11,923 nt of DNA. It comes from Porticoccaceae bacterium. Its GTDB lineage: Bacteria > Pseudomonadota > Gammaproteobacteria > Pseudomonadales > Porticoccaceae. Both the position numbers and the translations under genes were made by a program. Under the pieces are notes generated by a model. It did not search any database, was not told the DNA's origin, and saw only the letters and a program-made list of their open reading frames with translations. Every line of letters begins with the position of its first letter. Positions within the stretch are counted from its first letter, which is position 1. The DNA lies in NCBI GenBank assembly GCA_019090225.1, contig JAHRWI010000079.1, positions 1 through 11,923 on the forward strand. Reading direction: 5' to 3'. Positions 6,037-11,923 of this stretch are shown in pieces.

Positions 6037-6687
6037 TTATGACAGCGCATAGTCCGAAACAAAAGCGTTCATTTTTCGCTCTTGTCCAAAAGTCGACATA
6101 GGGCCATGGCCGGGAATAAAGGCGACATCATCACCTAAAGGCCAGAGCTTTTCAGTAATCGATTTAATCAATTCATTGTGACTCCCCATCGGAAAATCGG
6201 TGCGGCCAATGGAACCCTGGAATAGGAGGTCGCCGACAATGGCAAGGCGAGCTTCACGATTAAAAAATGCCAAATGTCCGGGTGTGTGTCCTGGGCAGTG
6301 ATAAACCTCAAGGATTTCCTTGCCGACGGTGACAGTGTCGCCATCTTCCAGCCAGCGGTCTGGCTCGAAACTGCGAAAAGAGCCATCAGCCATGCCAAAC
6401 ATTTTGCCTTGCTGAGGCAGTTTGTCTATCCAGAAAGATTCTTCCTTCTGTGGACCTTCGATGGGCACTTCAAACTTTTCGGCCATATCCGCCACCGCGC
6501 CGGCATGATCCATATGTCCGTGGGTAACCAGCACTTTTTCAAGAGTGACGCCTTCCTGCGCAATCAATTGTTCGATTCGATCCATATCGCCACCGGGATC
6601 GACCACGCCTGCGAGCATGGTTTCTTCACACCAGATCAGAGAACAGTTTTGCTGGAAAGGCGTGACAGGAATAACGGCAAATTTCAT
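6037..6687 (-). CDS. Metallo-beta-lactamase-fold hydrolase, YcbL/glyoxalase II-like
   Basis: This is a small cytoplasmic metallohydrolase of 216 residues, the length of single-domain YcbL-type proteins, which lack the C-terminal helical domain of true glyoxalase II. All metal ligands are visible: THGHMDH (H56, H58, D60, H61), H134 in PGHTPGH, D153 in VGDLLF and H194 in PGHGP. The opening PVTPFQQNCSLIW is also typical of the group. The probable reaction is hydrolysis of a thioester such as S-lactoylglutathione, though several relatives act on other thiol esters or persulfides. The start ATG has only a weak GAG upstream. It lies 113 bases after the LLM gene and 123 before nudC, so it may have its own promoter. 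Family call is secure; substrate is inferred. Confidence 0.88.
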   Translation of the reverse strand: MKFAVIPVTPFQQNCSLIWCEETMLAGVVDPGGDMDRIEQLIAQEGVTLEKVLVTHGHMDHAGAVADMAEKFEVPIEGPQKEESFWIDKLPQQGKMFGMADGSFRSFEPDRWLEDGDTVTVGKEILEVYHCPGHTPGHLAFFNREARLAIVGDLLFQGSIGRTDFPMGSHNELIKSITEKLWPLGDDVAFIPGHGPMSTFGQERKMNAFVSDYALS

Positions 6688-6800
6688 CGTTGGGTCTCAA
6701 TTTGTGGTCATAATTTTAGGACGAAACCATAGCAGAGATTGGCACAAGGATCATGCCGTTCATAATCTCGGGCTTGGTCTAAGGCGCTGGCCTGGACAGA

Positions 6801-7685
6801 TTAACCTTTAGGGGCGAAGACTTTGATTGCCTCGGGGTCAAAGCCGGGACGACCATCGGGCCTGAGCGGCTGTATGCAAACGTGATCGGCACCGTTCTGC
6901 CAATGGGCTTCAAGGCGTTTCAGGATGCTGGCATCATCCCCCCAGGCGACGATGGCATCGACCAGGCGATCACTGCCGTTATTGTCGAAATCATCTGCAT
7001 GAAAACCCAGGGTCAGCAGGTTATTACGATAGTTCTGCATACCCAGATACAAACCGGTAAATTTACGTGCCGTGGCGCGAGCCTCACTGGCGTCTTTGAT
7101 ACGCAGGATTTTTTGTTCCGGGGCCAGAAAGCTGTCGGGGCCGATAATCTCCCGGGCCTGGGCGGTATGCTCAGGCGTGACGAAGTAGGGGTGAGCGCCA
7201 TCGGTTTTTTCGCTGGCCAGGCCAAGCATGTTTTTACGCAGGGCAGCGAGAATCAGAGGACCTTGTTTATCAGGACTGGCAGCGGAGTACATCGCATTTT
7301 CCATGGCGTCGAGATAGTTGCGCATAGTGGTGACGGGTTTGCCGTATTCGTGATTGCGTATCGGTGTGACCATTTCCATATGGGATACGCCGAGGCCCAG
7401 AATCATCCGGCCGCCGCTTAATTCGTCGATGGCATTACGCGCCGCGACCATGGCGATAGGGTCCCGGGCATAGATATTGGCGATGCCGGTTGCCAGACCG
7501 AGCTGGTCAGTCTCTCGGGCTAAAACAGCCAGCATCACAAAGGGATCGCGGCCGAAGGCTTCTGGCAGCCATAACGCGCCGTAACCCAGCTGTTCAGTTG
7601 TTTGAGCGAGTTCAATACATTCTTTGATACTGTAGGCATCAATCATGCTCCACAGACTGAGTTTGCCGATGTCAGATGTTTTCAT
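6801..7685 (-). CDS. LLM-class oxidoreductase (TIGR03620-like, possibly F420-dependent)
   Basis: This is a luciferase-like monooxygenase-fold protein of 294 residues with a TIM-barrel pattern. Recognisable stretches are LSLWSMIDAYSIKE (9-22), EQLGYGALWLPEAFGRDPF (31-49), LGLATGIANIYARDP (62-76), ARNAIDELSGGRMILGLGVSH (82-102) and the C-terminal GADHVCIQPL (265-274). The overall layout matches the short LLM proteins often annotated as F420-dependent (TIGR03620). A flavin cofactor (FMN) is an alternative, and the sequence alone does not decide. AGAGGA lies eight bases before the ATG. It is the first gene of the minus-strand block and is divergent from moeB. Together with the Ddn-like gene at 9146 it hints at F420 use in this organism. 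Confidence 0.85.
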   Translation of the reverse strand: MKTSDIGKLSLWSMIDAYSIKECIELAQTTEQLGYGALWLPEAFGRDPFVMLAVLARETDQLGLATGIANIYARDPIAMVAARNAIDELSGGRMILGLGVSHMEMVTPIRNHEYGKPVTTMRNYLDAMENAMYSAASPDKQGPLILAALRKNMLGLASEKTDGAHPYFVTPEHTAQAREIIGPDSFLAPEQKILRIKDASEARATARKFTGLYLGMQNYRNNLLTLGFHADDFDNNGSDRLVDAIVAWGDDASILKRLEAHWQNGADHVCIQPLRPDGRPGFDPEAIKVFAPKG

Positions 7686-7881
7686 TATTGATGTCCTCTG
7701 AAGCTATTACCACCCGGTTTATAAGACGTCGGCTGGTGAGGGGATAAGTGATATTGTCTGCCGCTTATGGCGGTTTTGGTTATTGCTCGCAGGAGCTTAG
7801 CATAGCTTGCAAATAGGGCCAGGTCGCTATTAAATCCTTAACTCTCAATAGAACACGTTACGCTGGATTCAGGAACACACT
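7686..7881. other. Divergent intergenic region between the LLM gene and moeB
   Basis: This 196-base stretch must hold promoters for both sides. A TATAAA-like -10 for the LLM gene (plus-strand TTTATA at 7718-7723) lacks a good -35. A better plus-strand promoter is listed separately at 7807-7835. A small hairpin, CCGC-TTATG-GCGG followed by TTTT, and an AGCTTAGC/AGCTTGC near-duplicate are present but too weak to name. No small ORF is convincing. Confidence 0.5.
7807..7835 (+). promoter_or_regulatory. Candidate sigma-70 promoter for moeB
   Basis: TTGCAA (7807-7812, 4 of 6 to TTGACA) is followed after 17 bases by TTAAAT (7830-7835, 4 of 6 to TATAAT). The start of transcription would be near 7842, leaving a leader of about 40 bases before the GTG at 7882. 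Spacing is ideal but the hexamers are only moderate. Confidence 0.4.
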
Positions 7882-9090
7882 GTGACTTCTCCCGACTTAC
7901 TATGCGACATGGCATCCGACATGGCATCCGATATGGCAGGGGAGTCTGCGCCCGACACGCCGCCCCTGTTTAATAGCCGTGAATGGCTGCGTTATACGCG
8001 TCATATCCAACTGCCTCAAATTGGGGCCAGCGGTCAGGCGCGACTCAAGCAATCTAAAGTCTTGGTGATTGGTTGTGGTGGCCTGGGCTCGCCGTTGCTG
8101 CTCTACCTGGCGGCTGCAGGTATTGGTCATCTGACAGTCGTCGATGGCGACAGTGTCGAGTTGACCAACCTACAGCGTCAAATTGCCTACACCGAGCACG
8201 ACCTTGGTCAGCCAAAAGCCCTTACTGCGCAGCAGCACTTACAGGCACTTAACTCAAGCATAGAAGTGCAGGCTATAGATCAAGCTCTTACTGTCGATAC
8301 AGGTGAAGCGCTGGTTAAGGGTCATGATTTGATTATCGATTGCACGGACAATTTCGCGACGCGCTACCTGATTAATGACCTGTGTGTGCAGTGGCAAAAG
8401 CCCTGGATTTTTGCCAGCGTGTACCAATTCTCTGGTCAGTGCGCCCTGTTTGTATCGGGTGGTGCATGCTTTCGCTGTTTATTTCCTGAACCCCCAAGGG
8501 ATGTCCCTGACTGTAACGCCGGAGGTGTTCTCGGTGTGTTGCCGGGCATGGTAGGAACCTTACAGGCTAACGAAGCCATTAAATACCTGGTCGGACTGCC
8601 AACGCCCCTCAGCGATAATTTGTTGTTGGTAGAAGCCCTAGACCTGGAGTTTCGCCGGATTCAATTGCAGTCTAATCCAGACTGTATGGCCTGTGGCAAA
8701 CCAAAGCAGCCAGAGCAGCTAAGCTATGCCTATGAGGCTTCCTGCGGCGCTGAGATATCGACGGACACTGATGAGCCTCTGCTGGTATCGCCGGAACAGT
8801 TCAATCAAGATCGCGATGATGGGGCAACACTAATTCTCGATGTGCGCAGCGATGAAGAGCGTAGGGCTTTCCATATTGGTGGCGATCATCTTGCGCCTGG
8901 GAAGCTCAGCAAGTTGGCCGAACTGGATGAAGCCACCACGTATTTTCCGGGCGAGGTAAAGATTATTTGTTACTGCCAGTCGGGGCAGCGGAGTCTCGAA
9001 GCCGCCCAGCAATTATGCAATGCTGGACTCAAAGCTTATAGTCTGGCCGGTGGGCTTGCCGCGTGGTTACACCATCAACAGACTTTATGA
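7882..9090 (+). CDS. moeB: MoeB/ThiF-type adenylyltransferase fused to a C-terminal rhodanese domain
   Basis: This E1-like enzyme adenylates the C-terminal Gly-Gly of a sulfur-carrier protein (MoaD or ThiS type); the fused rhodanese domain can deliver persulfide sulfur. It has 402 residues. The ATP-binding GCGGLGS is at 64-70, DGDSVELTNLQRQ at 88-100, and catalytic D156 in DCTDN. Zinc cysteines are C196, C199, C268 and C271. C211 in DCNAGGVLG matches the reactive Cys of ThiF/Uba4/MOCS3 relatives. The rhodanese domain spans about 300-400 with active loop CQSGQRS (365-371). The GTG start is supported by AGGA seven bases upstream. Residues 9-20 are a tandem DMAS repeat. Domain order matches MoeZ/MOCS3-like proteins, so it may serve molybdopterin synthesis and also thiamine or tRNA thiolation. 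The Ddn-like gene 55 bases downstream is probably cotranscribed. Confidence 0.92.
   Translation: MTSPDLLCDMASDMASDMAGESAPDTPPLFNSREWLRYTRHIQLPQIGASGQARLKQSKVLVIGCGGLGSPLLLYLAAAGIGHLTVVDGDSVELTNLQRQIAYTEHDLGQPKALTAQQHLQALNSSIEVQAIDQALTVDTGEALVKGHDLIIDCTDNFATRYLINDLCVQWQKPWIFASVYQFSGQCALFVSGGACFRCLFPEPPRDVPDCNAGGVLGVLPGMVGTLQANEAIKYLVGLPTPLSDNLLLVEALDLEFRRIQLQSNPDCMACGKPKQPEQLSYAYEASCGAEISTDTDEPLLVSPEQFNQDRDDGATLILDVRSDEERRAFHIGGDHLAPGKLSKLAELDEATTYFPGEVKIICYCQSGQRSLEAAQQLCNAGLKAYSLAGGLAAWLHHQQTL
7906..7938 (+). repeat. 12-bp tandem repeat inside the moeB start (DMAS-DMAS-DMAG)
   Basis: GACATGGCATCC at 7906-7917 is repeated exactly at 7918-7929 and then partially, with one change, at 7930-7938. 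It codes for the repeated tetrapeptide DMAS in a region before the conserved fold begins. Each unit holds an in-frame ATG (7909, 7921, 7933), none with a Shine-Dalgarno. Being three codons-plus-one per unit (12 bases), copy changes keep the frame. Confidence 0.85.
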
Positions 9091-9145
9091 GTTCAGGCTC
9101 GACAACCATTTCAGCTATAAACCCAACAATAAATAGGAGACAGCA

Positions 9146-9604
9146 ATGATTAATTTAAAAACCTCATCGTCTGAAGAGATCGCCAAGATAATTCCTTACC
9201 TCAAGGTGTTTTCCTGGTTGAATGAAAAAATATACCGTTGGACCGGCGGTCGTCTGATGGGCAAGCTGGCCGGGCGCGATGTCATGTTGGTGACTATGAC
9301 GGGGGCAAAGTCGGGTAAAAAACGGGTTATTCCTCTTATGCACGTTCCCTATAAGGAGGGTGTCATTATTGTTGCTTCTCAGGGTGGCGCACCGAAAAAC
9401 CCAGTCTGGTTTAATAACCTGGTAGCCCATCCCGATGTTGAAGTGCAGTTCAAAAGTAAAAAAATGAAGCTGCATGCACGGCGTGCGAGTACAGAAGAAA
9501 AAGCGGCCGTATGGCCAGTGTGTTGTGAGCACTACCCGGATTACGATATTTATCAAAATCGCACCGGGCGGGACATCCCGGTATTTATTGCTGAGCCTGT
9601 TTGA
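9146..9604 (+). CDS. Ddn-like deazaflavin (F420)-dependent nitroreductase/quinone reductase family protein
   Basis: This is a 152-residue split-beta-barrel protein of the PF04075 type, whose characterised relatives (Mycobacterium Ddn) use reduced F420 to reduce quinones and nitroimidazoles. It shows the family motifs VTMTGAKSGKKR (49-60), VASQGGAPKNPVWFNNL (76-92), HPDVEVQ (95-101) and YPDYDIYQNRTGRDIPV (130-146). Counting from its own Met, S78, Y130, Y133 and Y136 fall at the positions remembered as substrate-pocket residues of Ddn, while position 65 is Met rather than Tyr. The N-terminus (1-40) is amphipathic and could touch membrane. AGGAG lies six bases before the ATG. It follows moeB by 55 bases. 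Some relatives may use other flavins, so F420 use here is inferred. Confidence 0.87.
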   Translation: MINLKTSSSEEIAKIIPYLKVFSWLNEKIYRWTGGRLMGKLAGRDVMLVTMTGAKSGKKRVIPLMHVPYKEGVIIVASQGGAPKNPVWFNNLVAHPDVEVQFKSKKMKLHARRASTEEKAAVWPVCCEHYPDYDIYQNRTGRDIPVFIAEPV

Positions 9605-9665
9605 GTTGTTGGTAAGAACAGCCATTATATTTTATGGTTTGTCTGTGGGGGCTGTGTCAAAACTT

Positions 9666-9679
9666 TATTTTATAAAATA
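9666..9679. promoter_or_regulatory. AT-rich 14-bp perfect palindrome upstream of DUF898 gene
   Basis: TATTTTATAAAATA is a perfect dyad about 60 bases upstream of the TATAAT box of the next gene, in the 164-base gap after the Ddn-like gene. It could be a binding site for a regulator or a nucleoid protein, or chance in AT-rich DNA. The rest of the gap holds no ORF and no clear terminator. Confidence 0.25.
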
Positions 9680-9728
9680 TCCTTTATAACCATGAACTAA
9701 TAGACATAAATTAATGTGCTTTATTAGC

Positions 9729-9734
9729 TATAAT
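9729..9734 (+). promoter_or_regulatory. Candidate -10 box (TATAAT) for the DUF898 gene
   Basis: A perfect TATAAT lies 34 bases before the ATG at 9769. The best -35 look-alike, TAGACA (9701-9706, 5 of 6), is 22 bases away, too far for standard spacing. It suggests a promoter, possibly activator-dependent, in an AT-rich gap. Confidence 0.4.
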
Positions 9735-9768
9735 AGCCCGTCAACTAGAGCCAAAAAGGGTGGGTTTA

Positions 9769-10791
9769 ATGGAAGGCAATAGCAGTTTTGAAGCTGGGGA
9801 AGGATCGAGTAGCAGTCGAGAGTTGAGTTTTGATTTTAAGGGTGTAGGTCTCGAATATTTTAAAATATGGATTGTTAATGTGCTGTTGACGATTCTGACC
9901 TTAGGCATTTATTCCGCCTGGGCTAAGGTGAGAAGTCATCGTTATTTTTACTCGAATCTTTATCTCGACGGCAGTAATTTCCGTTACCTGGCTGAGCCAC
10001 TGACCATTTTGAAGGGGCGTATTATTGCCGTGGCTGCCCTGATCGCCTATTCGGTGATATCCAGTGCTTCACCGACTGCTGGTGTAGTGCTGGCAGTGAT
10101 ACTGGTCCTGGCGATTCCCTATTTCGTCAATCAAGCCCTGGCTTTTAATCATCGAATGTCGGCCTATAAAAACATCCAGTTCCGTTTCAAAAGCTCTTAC
10201 GGTGAGGCCTTTATGGTTTTGTATATCTGGCCATTATTAGGTGTTTTAACCCTGGGTATTTTGTACCCTATGGCGATATTGAAGCTTAGCCAATATACCG
10301 TTAGAAATAGCGCCTATGGCACCACGAATTTTGACTTCAAGGCCACCTATAGAGATTACGGTATTATTTTTCTTATCTGCCTGGCCTGGATTTTAGGGCT
10401 TGTGGTCATTGCGGGCATTATCAGCTTCCTGGCGCCTCAATTAGAGAGTTTTGTGGTCATACCCGGTATGTTGATTTATTTTGGTTTGTTTATCTATTTT
10501 ACGGTTGCCAGCGTTAACTTATTTTATCGAAGCACGGTGCTGGATACGCATGAGTTTAAAGCTGATTTGACGCTAGGGGCTTATGCCCGAGTGTTGCTCA
10601 CCAATATGTTCCTGATCATCATCACTCTCGGCCTGTACTTTCCTGCGGCAAAAGTCAGAATGACCAATTATATTGCCTCCTGCGTAACAATGCGGGCCAA
10701 GGGGTCTCTCGATAACTTTGCCGCTGCGGAAAAAGAAAACATTAGTGCACTTGGCGAAGAGTTTGGCCAGGTGTTTGATTTCGGCATTTGA
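9769..10791 (+). CDS. DUF898 (YjgN-type) multi-pass membrane protein with three-fold internal repeat
   Basis: This 340-residue inner-membrane protein of the DUF898/YjgN family has no established function. The ATG at 9769 is preferred over the GTG at 9760, since AAGGG lies eight bases upstream. A Ser-rich cytoplasmic-looking head (1-18) precedes about eight hydrophobic segments (roughly 33-50, 84-100, 103-120, 147-170, 197-222, 228-252, 272-292). Three related stretches recur: TLGIYSAWAKVRSHRY (44-59), TLGILYPMAILKLSQY (161-176) and TLGLYFPAAKVRMTNY (286-301). Each follows a hydrophobic helix and ends about 12-14 residues later in an NF motif (70-71, 187-188, 316-317). A partial M48 peptidase gene follows on the same strand; this pairing is one I recall from other gammaproteobacteria. 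The role is unknown. Confidence 0.82.
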   Translation: MEGNSSFEAGEGSSSSRELSFDFKGVGLEYFKIWIVNVLLTILTLGIYSAWAKVRSHRYFYSNLYLDGSNFRYLAEPLTILKGRIIAVAALIAYSVISSASPTAGVVLAVILVLAIPYFVNQALAFNHRMSAYKNIQFRFKSSYGEAFMVLYIWPLLGVLTLGILYPMAILKLSQYTVRNSAYGTTNFDFKATYRDYGIIFLICLAWILGLVVIAGIISFLAPQLESFVVIPGMLIYFGLFIYFTVASVNLFYRSTVLDTHEFKADLTLGAYARVLLTNMFLIIITLGLYFPAAKVRMTNYIASCVTMRAKGSLDNFAAAEKENISALGEEFGQVFDFGI

Positions 10792-10802
10792 TTTCGATAT
10801 TT
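10777..10802. repeat. 13-bp tandem near-repeat over the DUF898 stop codon
   Basis: GATTTCGGCATTT (10777-10789) is followed directly by GATTTCGATATTT (10790-10802), differing at two bases. The stop TGA (10789-10791) lies at the junction. It looks like a small slippage duplication; no function is suggested. Confidence 0.5.
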
Positions 10803-10868
10803 AGTCGATACAAACCCCGCCCGCTCAGGTATTAAACATTACTCTCTGGTATGTAACAGCGCTTGTTG

Positions 10869-10916
10869 TTGAGAGATTGAGTTGTTGAAAGCTTGAGATG
10901 TTTAAGGGTTGAGTTG
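10869..10916 (+). repeat. Six tandem 8-nt TTGAG-type units before the M48 gene
   Basis: Reading in steps of eight from 10869: TTGAGAGA, TTGAGTTG, TTGAAAGC, TTGAGATG, TTTAAGGG, TTGAGTTG. Four of six begin TTGAG and the others differ by one or two bases in those five. The array ends 38 bases before the M48 ATG, in the 163-base gap after the DUF898 gene. The rest of that gap (10803-10868, 10917-10954) shows no ORF and no terminator. It may be a regulatory leader or a decayed microsatellite. Confidence 0.55.
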
Positions 10917-10954
10917 ATGGTGATAGTAAGTGGCGGTTTCTGGAAATAGAGTCT

Positions 10955-11923
10955 ATGGAAATCGGGTTCATGGAGATAGACGGACATTACCTGGATGGCG
11001 AAACCTCTAAACGGGTTCCTGCACGCTTAACTATCACATCGGTCGACGAGCGAAGTCTCACGCTCAACGTCAAATCTCCCGACGCTGCCGCTCAAGTATT
11101 CAACCTGGACTATGATCAATTAACGATTCAATCCCGGCTGGGTAATACGCCGAGGGAAATCACTTTTTATCTGGATGCAGGTACGGATGTCGGGGGCAAG
11201 AATTTCGGGGCTAAGCATTCCGGGATAGAGGCAGAGGCGGGGGCAGCCCTCCGCAAAAACATAACTACCCGACAACTCTTTGTAACCGATAATAATGATG
11301 CTATTGATGAATTGATCGGTGCCATCGATGGCCCTGGTTCATCCGGCTTATTGCATAAACTGGAGTCTCATTTAGGTCTTATTGTTTTTGCTACGCTGGC
11401 GACGATTGCCATTATTTGGGGCACCATTGTTTATGGCATTCCAACAGCGGCGAAAATCATTGCCTATCAAATGGCTGGTTTTGTTACTGAGCAATTTGGT
11501 GGCAGCCTGGATCTTCTCGACAAAACATTATTTGAACCCTCTAACCTTCAGGAGGATCAACTGGCCCATGTCCGTGAGCTTGTAGAACCGTATTTAAGAA
11601 GCCATGAGGATCTTCACCCGAAGCTCAATTTCAGAGCTGGCATGGAAGCGAATGCTTTTGCCCTGCCGGGTGGCGACATCGTTCTCACCGATGAGTTTGT
11701 CAAATTAGCCGAAAATGATGAGGAGCTATTGGCTGTTGTCTTTCATGAACTAGGCCACCTTAAATACAGGCACATAACGCGGCGGGCGCTACAGGGCTCG
11801 ATGATCACCCTGTTGGTAGTCTTTGTTACTGGCGATGTTAGCTCGGTCGATTTGCTGACCGCGTTGCCAACCCTGATCCTGGATTTGTCCTATTCCAGAG
11901 AGTTTGAGAGCGAGGCTGACCTC
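10955..11923 (+). CDS. M48-family zinc metallopeptidase, membrane-anchored (runs off right edge)
   Basis: This is a Zn-dependent membrane protease of the HtpX/Ste24 clan. From the ATG at 10955 there are 323 open codons with no stop before the window ends. The first in-frame stop upstream is TGA at 10910, and 10955 is the first ATG; another at 10970 is possible, and neither has a strong Shine-Dalgarno. An N-terminal beta-rich domain (about 8-122, GHYLDGETS at 10-18) resembles the extra domain seen in some M48 proteins (DUF7092 type) but has an insertion at about 76-106. One transmembrane helix spans 139-160. The catalytic domain has HELGH at 264-268 and the third zinc ligand E320 in ESEAD. Hydrophobic 283-310 lies between them. 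It is 163 bases after the DUF898 gene, plausibly in one unit. Confidence 0.88.
   Translation, partial: MEIGFMEIDGHYLDGETSKRVPARLTITSVDERSLTLNVKSPDAAAQVFNLDYDQLTIQSRLGNTPREITFYLDAGTDVGGKNFGAKHSGIEAEAGAALRKNITTRQLFVTDNNDAIDELIGAIDGPGSSGLLHKLESHLGLIVFATLATIAIIWGTIVYGIPTAAKIIAYQMAGFVTEQFGGSLDLLDKTLFEPSNLQEDQLAHVRELVEPYLRSHEDLHPKLNFRAGMEANAFALPGGDIVLTDEFVKLAENDEELLAVVFHELGHLKYRHITRRALQGSMITLLVVFVTGDVSSVDLLTALPTLILDLSYSREFESEADL

Noticed and set aside
6274..6732. A 152-codon plus-strand frame opposite the metallo-hydrolase gene
   Set aside because: Antisense shadow; the minus-strand frame has every metal ligand of the family.
6882..7421. A 179-codon plus-strand frame opposite the LLM gene
   Set aside because: Antisense shadow of a gene with clear LLM motifs; no plausible ribosome site or protein family.
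3294..7685. Possibility that the minus-strand block is a defence or biosynthetic island
   Set aside because: All five genes are recognisable metabolic or housekeeping families; no nuclease, toxin, transposase, integrase or composition shift was seen.
7760..7785. Small hairpin CCGC-TTATG-GCGG with TTTT as a terminator
   Set aside because: Only four base pairs, a short T run, and no plus-strand gene upstream for it to end.
9164..9625. A 153-codon open frame on the minus strand opposite the Ddn-like gene
   Set aside because: It covers the recognised gene almost exactly; the product shows no family motif, and the plus-strand gene has a good ribosome site and clear homology.
11382..11585. A 67-codon plus-strand frame near the right end
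   Set aside because: Out of frame inside the M48 peptidase, whose frame is open from 10955 to the window end with HELGH and ESEAD.

Overview
The window looks like chromosomal DNA from a free-living gammaproteobacterium. Base composition is near 50% GC, coding density is high, and most genes have clear Shine-Dalgarno sites. Gene content fits a marine, lipid-using lineage of the Cellvibrionales/Spongiibacteraceae type, but that placement is inferred from gene content, not computed. There are no RNA genes, insertion sequences, CRISPR arrays or phage genes. The longest gene-free stretch is about 196 bases.

Layout. Bases 1-177 (minus) are the N-terminus of glutamate racemase MurI, running off the left edge. 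Divergent from it is a plus-strand pair: an AEC-family permease (295-1275) and a DUF2489 membrane-anchored protein (1275-1778), which overlap by one base. An acyl-CoA dehydrogenase follows on plus (1953-3119). It converges on a five-gene minus-strand block across a strong bidirectional terminator (3153-3193). In transcription order that block is an LLM-class (luciferase-like) oxidoreductase (7685-6801), a YcbL/glyoxalase II-like hydrolase (6687-6037), NudC NADH/NAD-RNA pyrophosphatase (5913-4996), an enoyl-CoA hydratase/isomerase-fold protein (4938-4120) and an SDR oxidoreductase (4064-3294). To the right, on plus, are a MoeB-rhodanese fusion (7882-9090), a Ddn-type deazaflavin-dependent reductase (9146-9604), a DUF898/YjgN membrane protein (9769-10791) and a partial M48 metallopeptidase (10955 to the right edge).

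How the genes may work together. ACAD, ECH-fold and SDR proteins are the usual kinds of enzyme in oxidation of an acyl-CoA side chain. No ligase or thiolase is present, and both the ACAD and the ECH protein lack their family's canonical catalytic glutamates, so the substrate and exact chemistry are open. NudC and the glyoxalase II-like hydrolase are housekeeping or repair functions within the same strand block. The LLM protein and the Ddn-like protein belong to families that often use cofactor F420; their presence on both sides of moeB raises the question of whether this proteobacterium makes F420. MoeB-rhodanese activates sulfur-carrier proteins. DUF898 plus M48 peptidase looks like a membrane-protein/protease pair.

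No clear new defence or mobile system was found. The items most worth a second look are the non-canonical ACAD and ECH active sites, the two-residue deletion in the NudC signature, the F420-type genes, the tandem short repeats in two leaders (14-bp x3 before nudC, 8-bp x6 before the M48 gene), and the three-fold internal repeat in the DUF898 protein.
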